NCBI GenBank assembly: GCA_020433835.1
Contig: JAGRBY010000119.1
Coordinates: 1-14,503 of the forward strand
Origin: Anaerolineae bacterium
GTDB lineage: Bacteria; Chloroflexota; Anaerolineae; 4572-78; J111
Reading direction: 5' to 3'
DNA length: 14,503 bases
The translations under genes were made by a program, and so were the position numbers. Positions 1-6,069 of this stretch are shown here, one piece after another (positions within the stretch are counted from its first letter, which is position 1; each line of letters opens with the position of its first letter). Under the pieces are notes generated by a model. It was not told the DNA's origin, did not search any database, and was given only the letters and a program-made list of their open reading frames with translations.

Positions 1-583
1 TCACTTGATGCAAAAATATTTTGCCTCACTCATAGACGAAGTCTCTGAACCACCAAACCTTAAATTTTTATTCAAATTGTTTCATAAGAGAACTCTTATT
101 TCATCACAATACAATTATTTACCTTTATCCTATTGTTAAAATATTTAATGGCGATTATACTATGTTAAAGATATTTTATGTTTTTTGCCACCACATATAC
201 ATTGAATACTTATTCTATTTACCATCACTCGTAACTTAACCCCAATAAATAAAGATTATCAGGAAGTATTTAGGATTGTTTCTAGGATACCTGAGGTTTA
301 ACCCGTATTTCATTAGAGTTGTTCTCCAATAAGCGTAATAAAAATCAGCTTTAATCTGCGCCCCATAAAACGGGTTGAAACTCAAAAAATTTTTTCAAAA
401 ACAACTCTATCACAGAAATAAGCAGTTCAATGCGTCTGGTTTTTATAGCCTAACTATCAGAGTTGTGGTATCAATTCTTAGGAAATAATAAATTTTTTAA
501 CTGTTTTCCTATCTAGGTCACGGGAAATTCTCATGAAATCATAATAGACTTAATCTACAGTTCATATAATTTCCATCGGGAAC
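1..583. other. AT-rich non-coding stretch, no gene recognised
   Basis: No convincing coding region is visible on either strand, and stop codons are dense. Small structures are present. ATAAGAG (84-90) and CTCTTAT (93-99) form a 7-bp inverted repeat with a 2-base centre. TAGAGTTGTT (314-323) is matched by its complement AACAACTCTA (400-409), and AGAGTTGT recurs at 459-466. TATAAT occurs at 565-570 without a good -35 partner. Sequence this AT-rich gives such matches readily by chance. I see no tRNA, rRNA or CRISPR repeat here. Confidence 0.6.
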
Positions 584-609
584 TTGACATAACTATAAAT
601 TTATGTCAA
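584..609. promoter_or_regulatory. 9-bp perfect inverted repeat, possible operator or recombination site upstream of the GAF gene
   Basis: TTGACATAA (584-592) and TTATGTCAA (601-609) are exact reverse complements separated by 8 bases. The left arm contains a consensus -35 hexamer, TTGACA. The best -10 candidate, TATAAG (610-615), is 20 bp away, which is longer than usual. A dimeric repressor site over a promoter is one reading. A tyrosine-recombinase core (two arms, 6-8 bp spacer) is another, because part of this site recurs next to the integrase gene. Confidence 0.4.
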
Positions 610-621
610 TATAAGTAAGCT
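602..621 (+). repeat. Left copy of an imperfect direct repeat (partner at 2217-2234)
   Basis: TATGTCAATA (602-611) is identical to 2217-2226. After a 2-base insertion, AGTAAGCT (614-621) matches AGTGAGCT (2227-2234) with one difference. The copies bracket the GAF gene, the small gene and their terminator. Each lies at the right edge of an inverted repeat. They could be att-type recombination sites, binding sites for a shared regulator, or coincidence in AT-rich DNA. Confidence 0.35.
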
Positions 622-742
622 TTTATATGGAGAGGTGGATTTGCTCAGTTATTACTTCCTCGGTTACAATGGATAATTAGGGTAAGTAGCATTTACCAGT
701 ATCTCCAAAAACATTAGTGGATTGGTGGATAGTGGTTCGGCA

Positions 743-1798
743 ATGGGGTCATCTAGTGATAAGAAATTATTCAGCTACATAAAAGAGTATTTCTTTAAGC
801 ATACCGATCGTGCACTCACTGTGATATTCGGAATAATTGGGATACTGGGATTGATTTTGTCTTACATAGGATGGCAATATCCCGACGGAGTTCCAATGAG
901 AATGTTTATGATACGCGATCTAGCAATCCTTGGAATAGCAATAGTCTTAACACTCTTCGCTACTACCTTTAAACTACAAAGTATTAGTATAAGAAAAGAA
1001 ACTAATTCCAAAGTTAAGCAAATAAGAGGTGAAACTTCAGCGCAAGTTGAAGGGTTGAGACTATATATAACAAAACAATTGGAAAATTATAGAATAACTG
1101 GAAGAAATTTTACAAGTGAATTAGTAGATTACTACCGAACAAGATCATCCGACATACATATAAATGAAATCGGTCCCGAAGAGTGGGAATTCATGAAAGA
1201 CGTATGTAAGGATATTACATTAAGAGTGAGGATAGCTCTCGAGGAGCATCTAAGACATACCCATCCGCAAATTAATGAAAACATTTCAGTTTGTGTGAAG
1301 CTACTTATTTCCTCAGAAAGACTTCTTGATATAGTAGGTACCAGGCTGAACTCACAAGCCAAAATAGGCTTAAAGACTAAAGACAAATGGGTTATTACAG
1401 CGTACCGTGATCCGAAGACATATAGCGACAAAAAGCGTGAAGTGAGCCATGTCGTTTATGAAATCGATCAAAATACGGCATATATGAATATCTTTAAAGG
1501 ACTCAAAGAGTGCTTTTTAAATAATAACCTAAAAGACCTTGAAGATGCATATTTAAATGAAAATCCGAATTGGGATCGACATTATAATGCTACTGTCGTA
1601 GTTCCAATAAGATATGAATTGACCTCTCTGGGAGAGTATGAATTCTTCGGTGCTTTGGCCGTGGACAGCCTAAATAAAAGCAAAAGTGAGCTTTTTAATG
1701 AAGATTGTGTTTATATACTAGCTCATGCTGCTGATTTTTTAGCAAATTTTTTCTTATCAATTGCTCTTTTCCGTATGTGTGATGAGAAAGAAAATTAA
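743..1798 (+). CDS. Two-helix membrane protein with a GAF-like cytosolic domain
   Basis: I recognise no named gene. Numbered from an upstream in-frame TTG at 722, two hydrophobic helices lie at about residues 31-51 and 63-83. A charged, probably coiled-coil linker follows (about 85-120), then a cytosolic domain to residue 358. The C-terminal part reads like a GAF small-molecule-binding domain: a strand ATVVVPIRYE, then FFGALAVDS, then FNEDCVYILAHAADFLANFF as the closing helix. No kinase, cyclase, nuclease or methyl-accepting motif is visible. I chose ATG 743; TTG 722 and GTG 725 are alternatives, and no start has a clear Shine-Dalgarno sequence. A probable operon partner starts 26 bases after the stop. 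The gene is far more AT-rich than the restriction genes, which suggests transfer. The two-membrane-helix plus sensor layout is compatible with a ligand-gated membrane effector or a signalling receptor; the ligand is unknown. Confidence 0.75.
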   Translation: MGSSSDKKLFSYIKEYFFKHTDRALTVIFGIIGILGLILSYIGWQYPDGVPMRMFMIRDLAILGIAIVLTLFATTFKLQSISIRKETNSKVKQIRGETSAQVEGLRLYITKQLENYRITGRNFTSELVDYYRTRSSDIHINEIGPEEWEFMKDVCKDITLRVRIALEEHLRHTHPQINENISVCVKLLISSERLLDIVGTRLNSQAKIGLKTKDKWVITAYRDPKTYSDKKREVSHVVYEIDQNTAYMNIFKGLKECFLNNNLKDLEDAYLNENPNWDRHYNATVVVPIRYELTSLGEYEFFGALAVDSLNKSKSELFNEDCVYILAHAADFLANFFLSIALFRMCDEKEN

Positions 1799-1824
1799 GA
1801 AGCTCTTACATAAAAGGAGTTTTG

Positions 1825-2061
1825 ATGTCTGAAGAAAACAAACTAAATCAGTCGGAAAAAAAGCAGTCAAAAAAAGAAAACACTGATAAATCTTCTTCAT
1901 CAATAACTGAGATTTCTGATAGTTTTGCAGCTTTATTTCTGGAGAAAGGCGTTGAGAATTCTCGAAAGATTGAGATTCCAAGCTTGAAAATTACTCTAGA
2001 AAATGGTTCACTCAAAACAAAGAAGAAGGGTACGTCAACCGAGAAAAAATCAAAAGAGTAA
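1825..2061 (+). CDS. Small Lys/Ser-rich hypothetical protein, partner of the GAF membrane protein
   Basis: This 78-residue ORF is preceded by AAAGGAG (1814-1820), an excellent ribosome binding site 4 bases before ATG 1825. That makes it a likely real gene and favours this ATG over the TTG at 1822. The first ~25 residues are rich in Lys, Glu, Ser and Gln and look disordered. A more ordered middle (roughly residues 27-60) carries SFAALFLEKGVE and KIEIPSLKITLENG. The tail is again Lys-rich. There is no signal peptide, membrane helix or Cys cluster. It follows the GAF gene by 26 bases and precedes a terminator, so the two are probably co-transcribed. It may be an adaptor, regulator or antidote of the membrane protein, but nothing in the sequence decides this. 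I do not recognise the family. Confidence 0.65.
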   Translation: MSEENKLNQSEKKQSKKENTDKSSSSITEISDSFAALFLEKGVENSRKIEIPSLKITLENGSLKTKKKGTSTEKKSKE

Positions 2062-2147
2062 TATTAATATCTTTGACCAATTTATATAAGCTCCAAACTT
2101 CTTGAGATGGCAAAGACTACAAAACAGTTTCTTTTAATACGGTATTT

Positions 2148-2176
2148 AAGGGAGGCTAGACAACTTCCTTTTTTTT
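2148..2176 (+). terminator. Intrinsic terminator after the GAF/small-protein unit
   Basis: AAGGGAG (2148-2154) pairs with CTTCCTT (2164-2170), including one G-U pair, around a 9-base loop. A run of eight T (2169-2176) overlaps the end of the stem. It lies 86 bases after the small gene and before the integrase, so it separates the two transcription units. Confidence 0.65.
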
Positions 2177-2181
2177 ATACA

Positions 2182-2215
2182 ATTACTTACGTAAATCACT
2201 ATATACGTAAGTAAT
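2182..2215. promoter_or_regulatory. 12-bp perfect inverted repeat just upstream of the integrase gene
   Basis: ATTACTTACGTA (2182-2193) and TACGTAAGTAAT (2204-2215) are exact reverse complements with a 10-base centre. The site ends 22 bases before the integrase ATG. The centre and inner right arm contain TATATA (2200-2205), a possible -10, with only a poor -35 (ATACAA, 2177-2182) at 17-bp spacing. It may be an autoregulatory operator, a recombinase core or arm site, or both. A perfect 12-bp match at this spacing is unlikely to be chance even in AT-rich DNA. Confidence 0.6.
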
Positions 2216-2216
2216 A

Positions 2217-2234
2217 TATGTCAATAAGTGAGCT
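2217..2234 (+). repeat. Right copy of an imperfect direct repeat (partner at 602-621)
   Basis: TATGTCAATA followed by AGTGAGCT runs up to four bases before the integrase ATG. AGTGAG (2227-2232) may also serve as a weak ribosome binding site, so part of the similarity could be functional constraint rather than a mobility signal. Confidence 0.35.
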
Positions 2235-2237
2235 AAA

Positions 2238-3158
2238 ATGAGCGCATTAACCACCATCCAACCAGCCCAAGCCGACATTATTCGGCTGATAGAATCTAAT
2301 CCAAAATTACAACCGTCTACCAAAAAGCAGTACGTAAAAGCCATTACCAAGTATCTCGATTCAGGCGATAGCCTGACTGACACTGATGCGTTAGCCGCTT
2401 ATGCTCAAGGTTTGAGCAAATCGAGCCGCGCTTTCCTGAAGGCAGCTATTCGGCTGTGGGGTGAGGATATTGCACTTAAGGCTAAGGCCGGAGCCACACC
2501 GCAGAATATTGGCGCTGTGCAGGCTACCGTATACCGAATCGAGGCTCTTAATGAGGTCATAAAGGTTGAAGGGGCAAAGGGTCAAAAGGCCCATACGTGG
2601 CTCACCCAAACCGAAGTGAGGCGACTTATGGCAACGTGCAGCGACTCGATTCAAGGCCAACGCGATCGCGCGGTTTTGGGGCTGCTGGTTGGGGCCGGAC
2701 TGCGCCGAGAGGAACTGGCTAACTTCAGTTTCGAGGATGTAGTCATACAGCCAATGGGAAATCGACCCAGGACGGTGCTAAACGTCAAGGGTAAAGGGGC
2801 CAAGGATAGAGCAGTTCCTATTAGTGATGCGTTAGCCGAGCTGTTGGATAATTGGAAGGCGGTTATCGGCAGTGGCCTGGTGGCACGCAGCATCACCAAA
2901 GGTGGGGCGGTTGGAAACAGCCTGTCTGTGATAGGTATCTTTCATATTGTTAGCCAGGCCGGACAGGCTATTGGCAAAGGCAATTTGGCCCCTCATGATT
3001 TGAGGCGAACTTATGCGCAGCTTGGTTATGAAGCCGGCCTGCCGATTACACAGATAAGTAAGCTGTTGGGCCATGCCAGTGTAGCTACAACGCAAAGGTA
3101 TCTAAATTTGGAATTGGATTTGGAGACGACTGTTTCTGATTTTGTTCCGATTGGATAA
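2238..3158 (+). CDS. Tyrosine recombinase / phage-type integrase
   Basis: A 306-residue site-specific recombinase that would break and rejoin DNA through a 3'-phosphotyrosine intermediate. The N-terminal SAM-like core-binding domain covers about residues 10-100. The catalytic domain runs from about 118 to the end and has the full active-site set: Arg156 in GAGLRREEL, Lys186 in VKGKGAKDR, His253 and Arg256 in PHDLRRTYA, His279 in KLLGHAS, and nucleophile Tyr288 in TTQRYLN. Length and layout match compact Xer/integron/phage-type enzymes. I see neither an extra arm-binding domain nor the insertion helix diagnostic of integron IntI. Nothing suggests truncation, so it is probably active. It stands alone between a terminator and the NACHT leader. 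Inverted repeats lie 22 bases before its start and 1 base after its stop, both candidate binding sites. It may move neighbouring genes or be a relic of the island's arrival. Confidence 0.93.
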   Translation: MSALTTIQPAQADIIRLIESNPKLQPSTKKQYVKAITKYLDSGDSLTDTDALAAYAQGLSKSSRAFLKAAIRLWGEDIALKAKAGATPQNIGAVQATVYRIEALNEVIKVEGAKGQKAHTWLTQTEVRRLMATCSDSIQGQRDRAVLGLLVGAGLRREELANFSFEDVVIQPMGNRPRTVLNVKGKGAKDRAVPISDALAELLDNWKAVIGSGLVARSITKGGAVGNSLSVIGIFHIVSQAGQAIGKGNLAPHDLRRTYAQLGYEAGLPITQISKLLGHASVATTQRYLNLELDLETTVSDFVPIG

Positions 3159-3159
3159 A

Positions 3160-3179
3160 TCGATTCCCCAGGGAATCGA
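3160..3179. repeat. 9-bp perfect palindrome directly after the integrase stop
   Basis: TCGATTCCC and GGGAATCGA are exact complements around a CA centre, starting one base after the integrase TAA. The inner 13 bases (3163-3175) recur in inverted orientation at 6020-6032 after the NACHT gene. There is no T tract, so it does not look like an intrinsic terminator on either strand. It could be a transcript-end hairpin, a protein-binding site or a recombination boundary. Confidence 0.6.
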
Positions 3180-3291
3180 CCTTCTGCCCGACCCTACTCG
3201 AACTGCAAGCTTCATACCTTAAAATTCAAATGCATTTGTTTCATTAACCAACTTTTATTTCAGTCCACTTAGAAATAGAGCTAAAGGCTCA

Positions 3292-3320
3292 TTGTCACCC
3301 GTTTTTACTTATGTTAAAAT
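3292..3320 (+). promoter_or_regulatory. Sigma70-type promoter for the NACHT leader
   Basis: TTGTCA (3292-3297) and TAAAAT (3315-3320) each match the sigma70 consensus at five of six positions and are exactly 17 bp apart. TG at 3312-3313 adds an extended -10. The expected start of transcription is near 3327. This is the best promoter I see in the window and probably drives the NACHT gene through the leader that follows. Confidence 0.6.
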
Positions 3321-3333
3321 AGGCCAAATATTA

Positions 3334-3426
3334 ATGCCTGAACGGGCAACCCACTTCACTTACGATTACCCTCGACCAAACGCTGCCGAAGATCAGGCCG
3401 CGTTTTTTGTTTTTGAGAAAAGTTAA
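3334..3426 (+). CDS. Candidate 30-residue leader peptide upstream of the NACHT gene
   Basis: An ATG at 3334, about 7 bases after the predicted transcription start, opens a 30-codon frame ending in TAA at 3424-3426, 19 bases before the NACHT ATG and in a different frame. The product begins MPERATHFTYDYPRP and ends AAFFVFEKS. There is no ribosome binding site, so it would have to be translated as a leaderless or near-leaderless message. The frame runs straight through the hairpin and T tract at 3378-3414. It may be a regulatory leader peptide, a small protein in its own right, or chance. It is too short to judge by coding statistics. Confidence 0.3.
   Translation: MPERATHFTYDYPRPNAAEDQAAFFVFEKS
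3378..3414 (+). terminator. Intrinsic terminator or attenuator in the NACHT leader
   Basis: AAACGC (3378-3383) pairs with GCGTTT (3400-3405). After one T/C mismatch, GCC (3385-3387) pairs with GGC (3396-3398), leaving an 8-base loop. TTTTTTGTTTTT (3403-3414) follows. The structure lies between a good promoter and the NACHT start codon, 31 bases before the latter. It therefore would end a short RNA of roughly 80-90 bases or attenuate NACHT transcription. It could in principle serve the integrase transcript, but the promoter at 3292 lies in between. Confidence 0.6.
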
Positions 3427-3445
3427 TTCTTAATTTGTAGAAACA

Positions 3446-6007
3446 ATGGATCCTACCACCCTTCTCGATAGGCTCAAACGGAGCCTCCATAGCCTTAATG
3501 AGCGTCGCGCTAAATACGGCATTGATGCCCCGGCCAGTTTGATTCTTGAAATTGAAGATCACGAAAAGGCTGTTGTCCTAACCCAGCAGTTGGCCGACAA
3601 CAAACTCACCGAGACCCAATGGCGCGATGCCCTGCACCCGCTGCTGGTTTCCATTCAAGATCGCGCCGCAACCGAAGCGATCAAGGACCTCAATCTGGGT
3701 GGCGTTACCTTTAGCAACATCATCAACAGTAATATCACCGTAGGAGACATCAATACTGAAGTTAACTTTAGTGGTGATGTTGTTTTTGGCGATAAGATCA
3801 CCAATGTCTACGAACCGCCACCCCCAGCCCAAGCCAGAGAGCGACGCGACCTGGGCATCTTGCTTAAGAATGTGGAAACGACCTGGATTAAAGGTGTGTT
3901 GGAGCATTCGCTCTATAATGCCGTATTGCTGGAACTGGGCAAAGAAAGCCGGGCCGATGCTGTAGAGCATCCCTGGCAGCGGGTGATGGAGATACCCGGC
4001 CGGGAGCGCCACGTGCTGCCGCCGGAGAAAGCCATCAAGGTGATTTATGAAGAGGCTAACCGCCTGCTGCTCATTTTAGGCGAACCAGGATCGGGCAAAA
4101 CCACGACGCTACTGGAATTAGCCCGCGACCTGATTGCCGAGGTGAAGCAAGATCTGACTTTCACCCAACCTATCCCGGTTATCTTCAACCTCTCCACCTG
4201 GACCAAACAACAGTCGCTGGCCGACTGGCTGGTGGGCGAACTCAACAGCAAATATCTAACTCCCAAAAAACAAGGCCGCCGCTGGCTGGAGGAGCGGCGT
4301 ATTCTCCCCTTGCTAGATGGGCTGGATGAAGTTAAAGCCGAGCATCGGGCGGCGTGTGTTGAACAGATCAACCGGCTGGCGGCGGATGTTGGTTTGCAGG
4401 GCGTGGTCGTTTGCAGCCGCATGAAAGAATACGCTGCTTTGGATGTGCGCTTAGGGTTTGTAGGGGCGATTTACCTACTACCTCTTACGCCTGACCAGAT
4501 TGATGAATATTTAGGCCAGGCGGGAGCTAAACTAGCTGGGTTACGTGGTGCTTTACAACAAGACAGTGGCCAACGAGAGATGGCTCAATCGCCGTTAATG
4601 CTGAATATTATGAGTCTAGCTTACCAAAATGTATCTGCTGCTGAGCTAGACCAGCCAGAGTTAAATACTGATGAGGCCCACCGGAGCCGTCTTTTTGATA
4701 CCTATATTACGCGTATGTTCAAACGCAAAGGGAACCAGCAGTTCTATGACCCTAAACAAACCAAGAGGCGTCTCGCCTGGCTGGCTCGAAATATGCAGCG
4801 TCACAATCAGGAAGTTTTTCTCATAGAGGGCTTGCAGCCGAGTTGGTTGTCGGCTCGCCTTTGGCGGATTATCTATATTTTAACTTCTCGATTGGGTGGT
4901 GCACTGTTTTTTGGTCTATTTTTTGGGCTGCTTTTTGGATTGAGCATGGGATCGAGTAGCGTACTGGTTCTTCCTATATATTATGGGCGGAATTATGGGC
5001 TAATGGTTAATCTGATTAGTGGGATAATTGGTGGGATGACTACAGGCCTGATTTTGGGTCTGCTTTTCGGGTTAAGTGGTGGATTATCGAGTAGTTTCAT
5101 AGATGTATTGCGTTTTGAGTGGCTGGGTGAAAGATCAAGGAATAAGGGATGTTTTGTTTACTTAGGAATTGTTGTAAATATTGTATGTAGTGGGCTAATT
5201 TTTGGATTATTTACTGGACTTCTCGTTGGATTGATTAACGACTGGCGTGGTGGCTTGTTTGTTGGGCTAAATATTGGGCTGTTTTTTGGGTTGAGTGTTG
5301 GGCTAATTTTCGGACTAAAGGGAAGTCAACAAAGTTTCAAAAATGATGTTCGCCCTGTTGAAGCCCTACGTTGGTCTTGGCGTAAAGCACTAAAAGGCGG
5401 CTTGCTTGCCGGGCTAATTGGTGGACTGCTTGTTTGGCTCCTGTTCGGGCTAGGTGTTGGGCTGATTGTTGGGTTGAGCGAAGGGCTGCATAATGGTCTG
5501 GCTCGTGGGTGGGGTGTTGGGAGGCTTGAAGGAGTATTTGCTGGAGTGATATTTGGATCGGTGGGCGCAATTATTAGAGGATTAAGTCGCGAAATTGTAA
5601 AGGTGAAGATGACACCTAATCAAGGGATTATTTTATCGGCAAAAAATACGATTTTTGCCAGTCTGATAATTATGCTGACTAGTAGTTTGATTGGATGGTT
5701 GAATTCTGGGTGGAATGGGTGGATAACTAGAGGGCCGATTTTTGCGCTGATCAACGGGTTAGTTTTTGGATCGTTCTTCGGGGCGCTTGGCGGCCTAAGT
5801 GGTGCTTTATGGTACGGCGGTCTCGATATCATCCAGCACTACACTCTACGTCTCATCCTCACCATCCAGGGGCATACACCTCTCAACTACGCCCGTTTTC
5901 TCGATTACGCTGCCGAGCGTATTTTTCTGCAAAAGGTGGGCGGTGGGTATCGTTTTATTCACCGGCTGATGCTGGAGCATTTTGCGGCGATGGAGGTGGA
6001 GAAGTGA
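3446..6007 (+). CDS. NACHT-domain STAND ATPase with a Gly-Leu-rich multi-pass membrane domain
   Basis: An 853-residue protein, probably a sensor/effector of the kind that kills or arrests the cell on infection. The helical N-terminus (1-84) has no family I can name. A short beta-like segment follows (about 85-122: VTFSNIINSNITVGDI, then FSGDVVFGDKITN). The NACHT ATPase has Walker A GEPGSGKTT (212-220), Walker B LLDGLDE (289-295) and VVCSRMKEY (321-329). A winged-helix-like block comes next (about 416-470: LFDTYITRMFKRKG, HNQEVFLIEGLQPSWL). Residues ~480-800 are a membrane domain built from GL-x2-GL units such as GLFFGLLFGLS, enough for perhaps eight or more helices. The C-terminus carries FIHRLMLEHFAA (837-848), like the FxHxxxxEYFAA element of other NACHT proteins. 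The ATG has no clear Shine-Dalgarno sequence. A promoter, small ORF and terminator precede it, so regulated expression is likely. It converges on mcrC with 62 bases between stops. Function is inferred from domains and location. Confidence 0.88.
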   Translation: MDPTTLLDRLKRSLHSLNERRAKYGIDAPASLILEIEDHEKAVVLTQQLADNKLTETQWRDALHPLLVSIQDRAATEAIKDLNLGGVTFSNIINSNITVGDINTEVNFSGDVVFGDKITNVYEPPPPAQARERRDLGILLKNVETTWIKGVLEHSLYNAVLLELGKESRADAVEHPWQRVMEIPGRERHVLPPEKAIKVIYEEANRLLLILGEPGSGKTTTLLELARDLIAEVKQDLTFTQPIPVIFNLSTWTKQQSLADWLVGELNSKYLTPKKQGRRWLEERRILPLLDGLDEVKAEHRAACVEQINRLAADVGLQGVVVCSRMKEYAALDVRLGFVGAIYLLPLTPDQIDEYLGQAGAKLAGLRGALQQDSGQREMAQSPLMLNIMSLAYQNVSAAELDQPELNTDEAHRSRLFDTYITRMFKRKGNQQFYDPKQTKRRLAWLARNMQRHNQEVFLIEGLQPSWLSARLWRIIYILTSRLGGALFFGLFFGLLFGLSMGSSSVLVLPIYYGRNYGLMVNLISGIIGGMTTGLILGLLFGLSGGLSSSFIDVLRFEWLGERSRNKGCFVYLGIVVNIVCSGLIFGLFTGLLVGLINDWRGGLFVGLNIGLFFGLSVGLIFGLKGSQQSFKNDVRPVEALRWSWRKALKGGLLAGLIGGLLVWLLFGLGVGLIVGLSEGLHNGLARGWGVGRLEGVFAGVIFGSVGAIIRGLSREIVKVKMTPNQGIILSAKNTIFASLIIMLTSSLIGWLNSGWNGWITRGPIFALINGLVFGSFFGALGGLSGALWYGGLDIIQHYTLRLILTIQGHTPLNYARFLDYAAERIFLQKVGGGYRFIHRLMLEHFAAMEVEK

Positions 6008-6019
6008 AAGCTGTGGAGT

Positions 6020-6032
6020 TTCCCTGGGGAAT
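6020..6032. repeat. Inverted copy of the 3163-3175 near-palindrome after the NACHT gene
   Basis: TTCCCTGGGGAAT is the exact reverse complement of 3163-3175 and starts 13 bases after the NACHT stop codon, in the 62-base gap between the convergent NACHT and mcrC genes. The wider 9-bp arms of the first copy are not conserved. No T tract follows on either strand, and I see no intrinsic terminator in this gap. Confidence 0.45.
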
Positions 6033-6069
6033 TATGCAGGTCTTTTCAGTTGAGCACATTCTCTTTTAC

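Noticed and set aside
3160..3179. Intrinsic terminator of the integrase gene
   Set aside because: The stem is perfect, but the centre is only two bases and no T run follows on either strand, so it is kept as a palindrome of unknown role.
3180..3240. Possible tRNA 3' fragment (a GTTCGAG-like string on the minus strand) that could be an integration target
   Set aside because: The flanking bases do not form a T-arm stem and no acceptor end follows.
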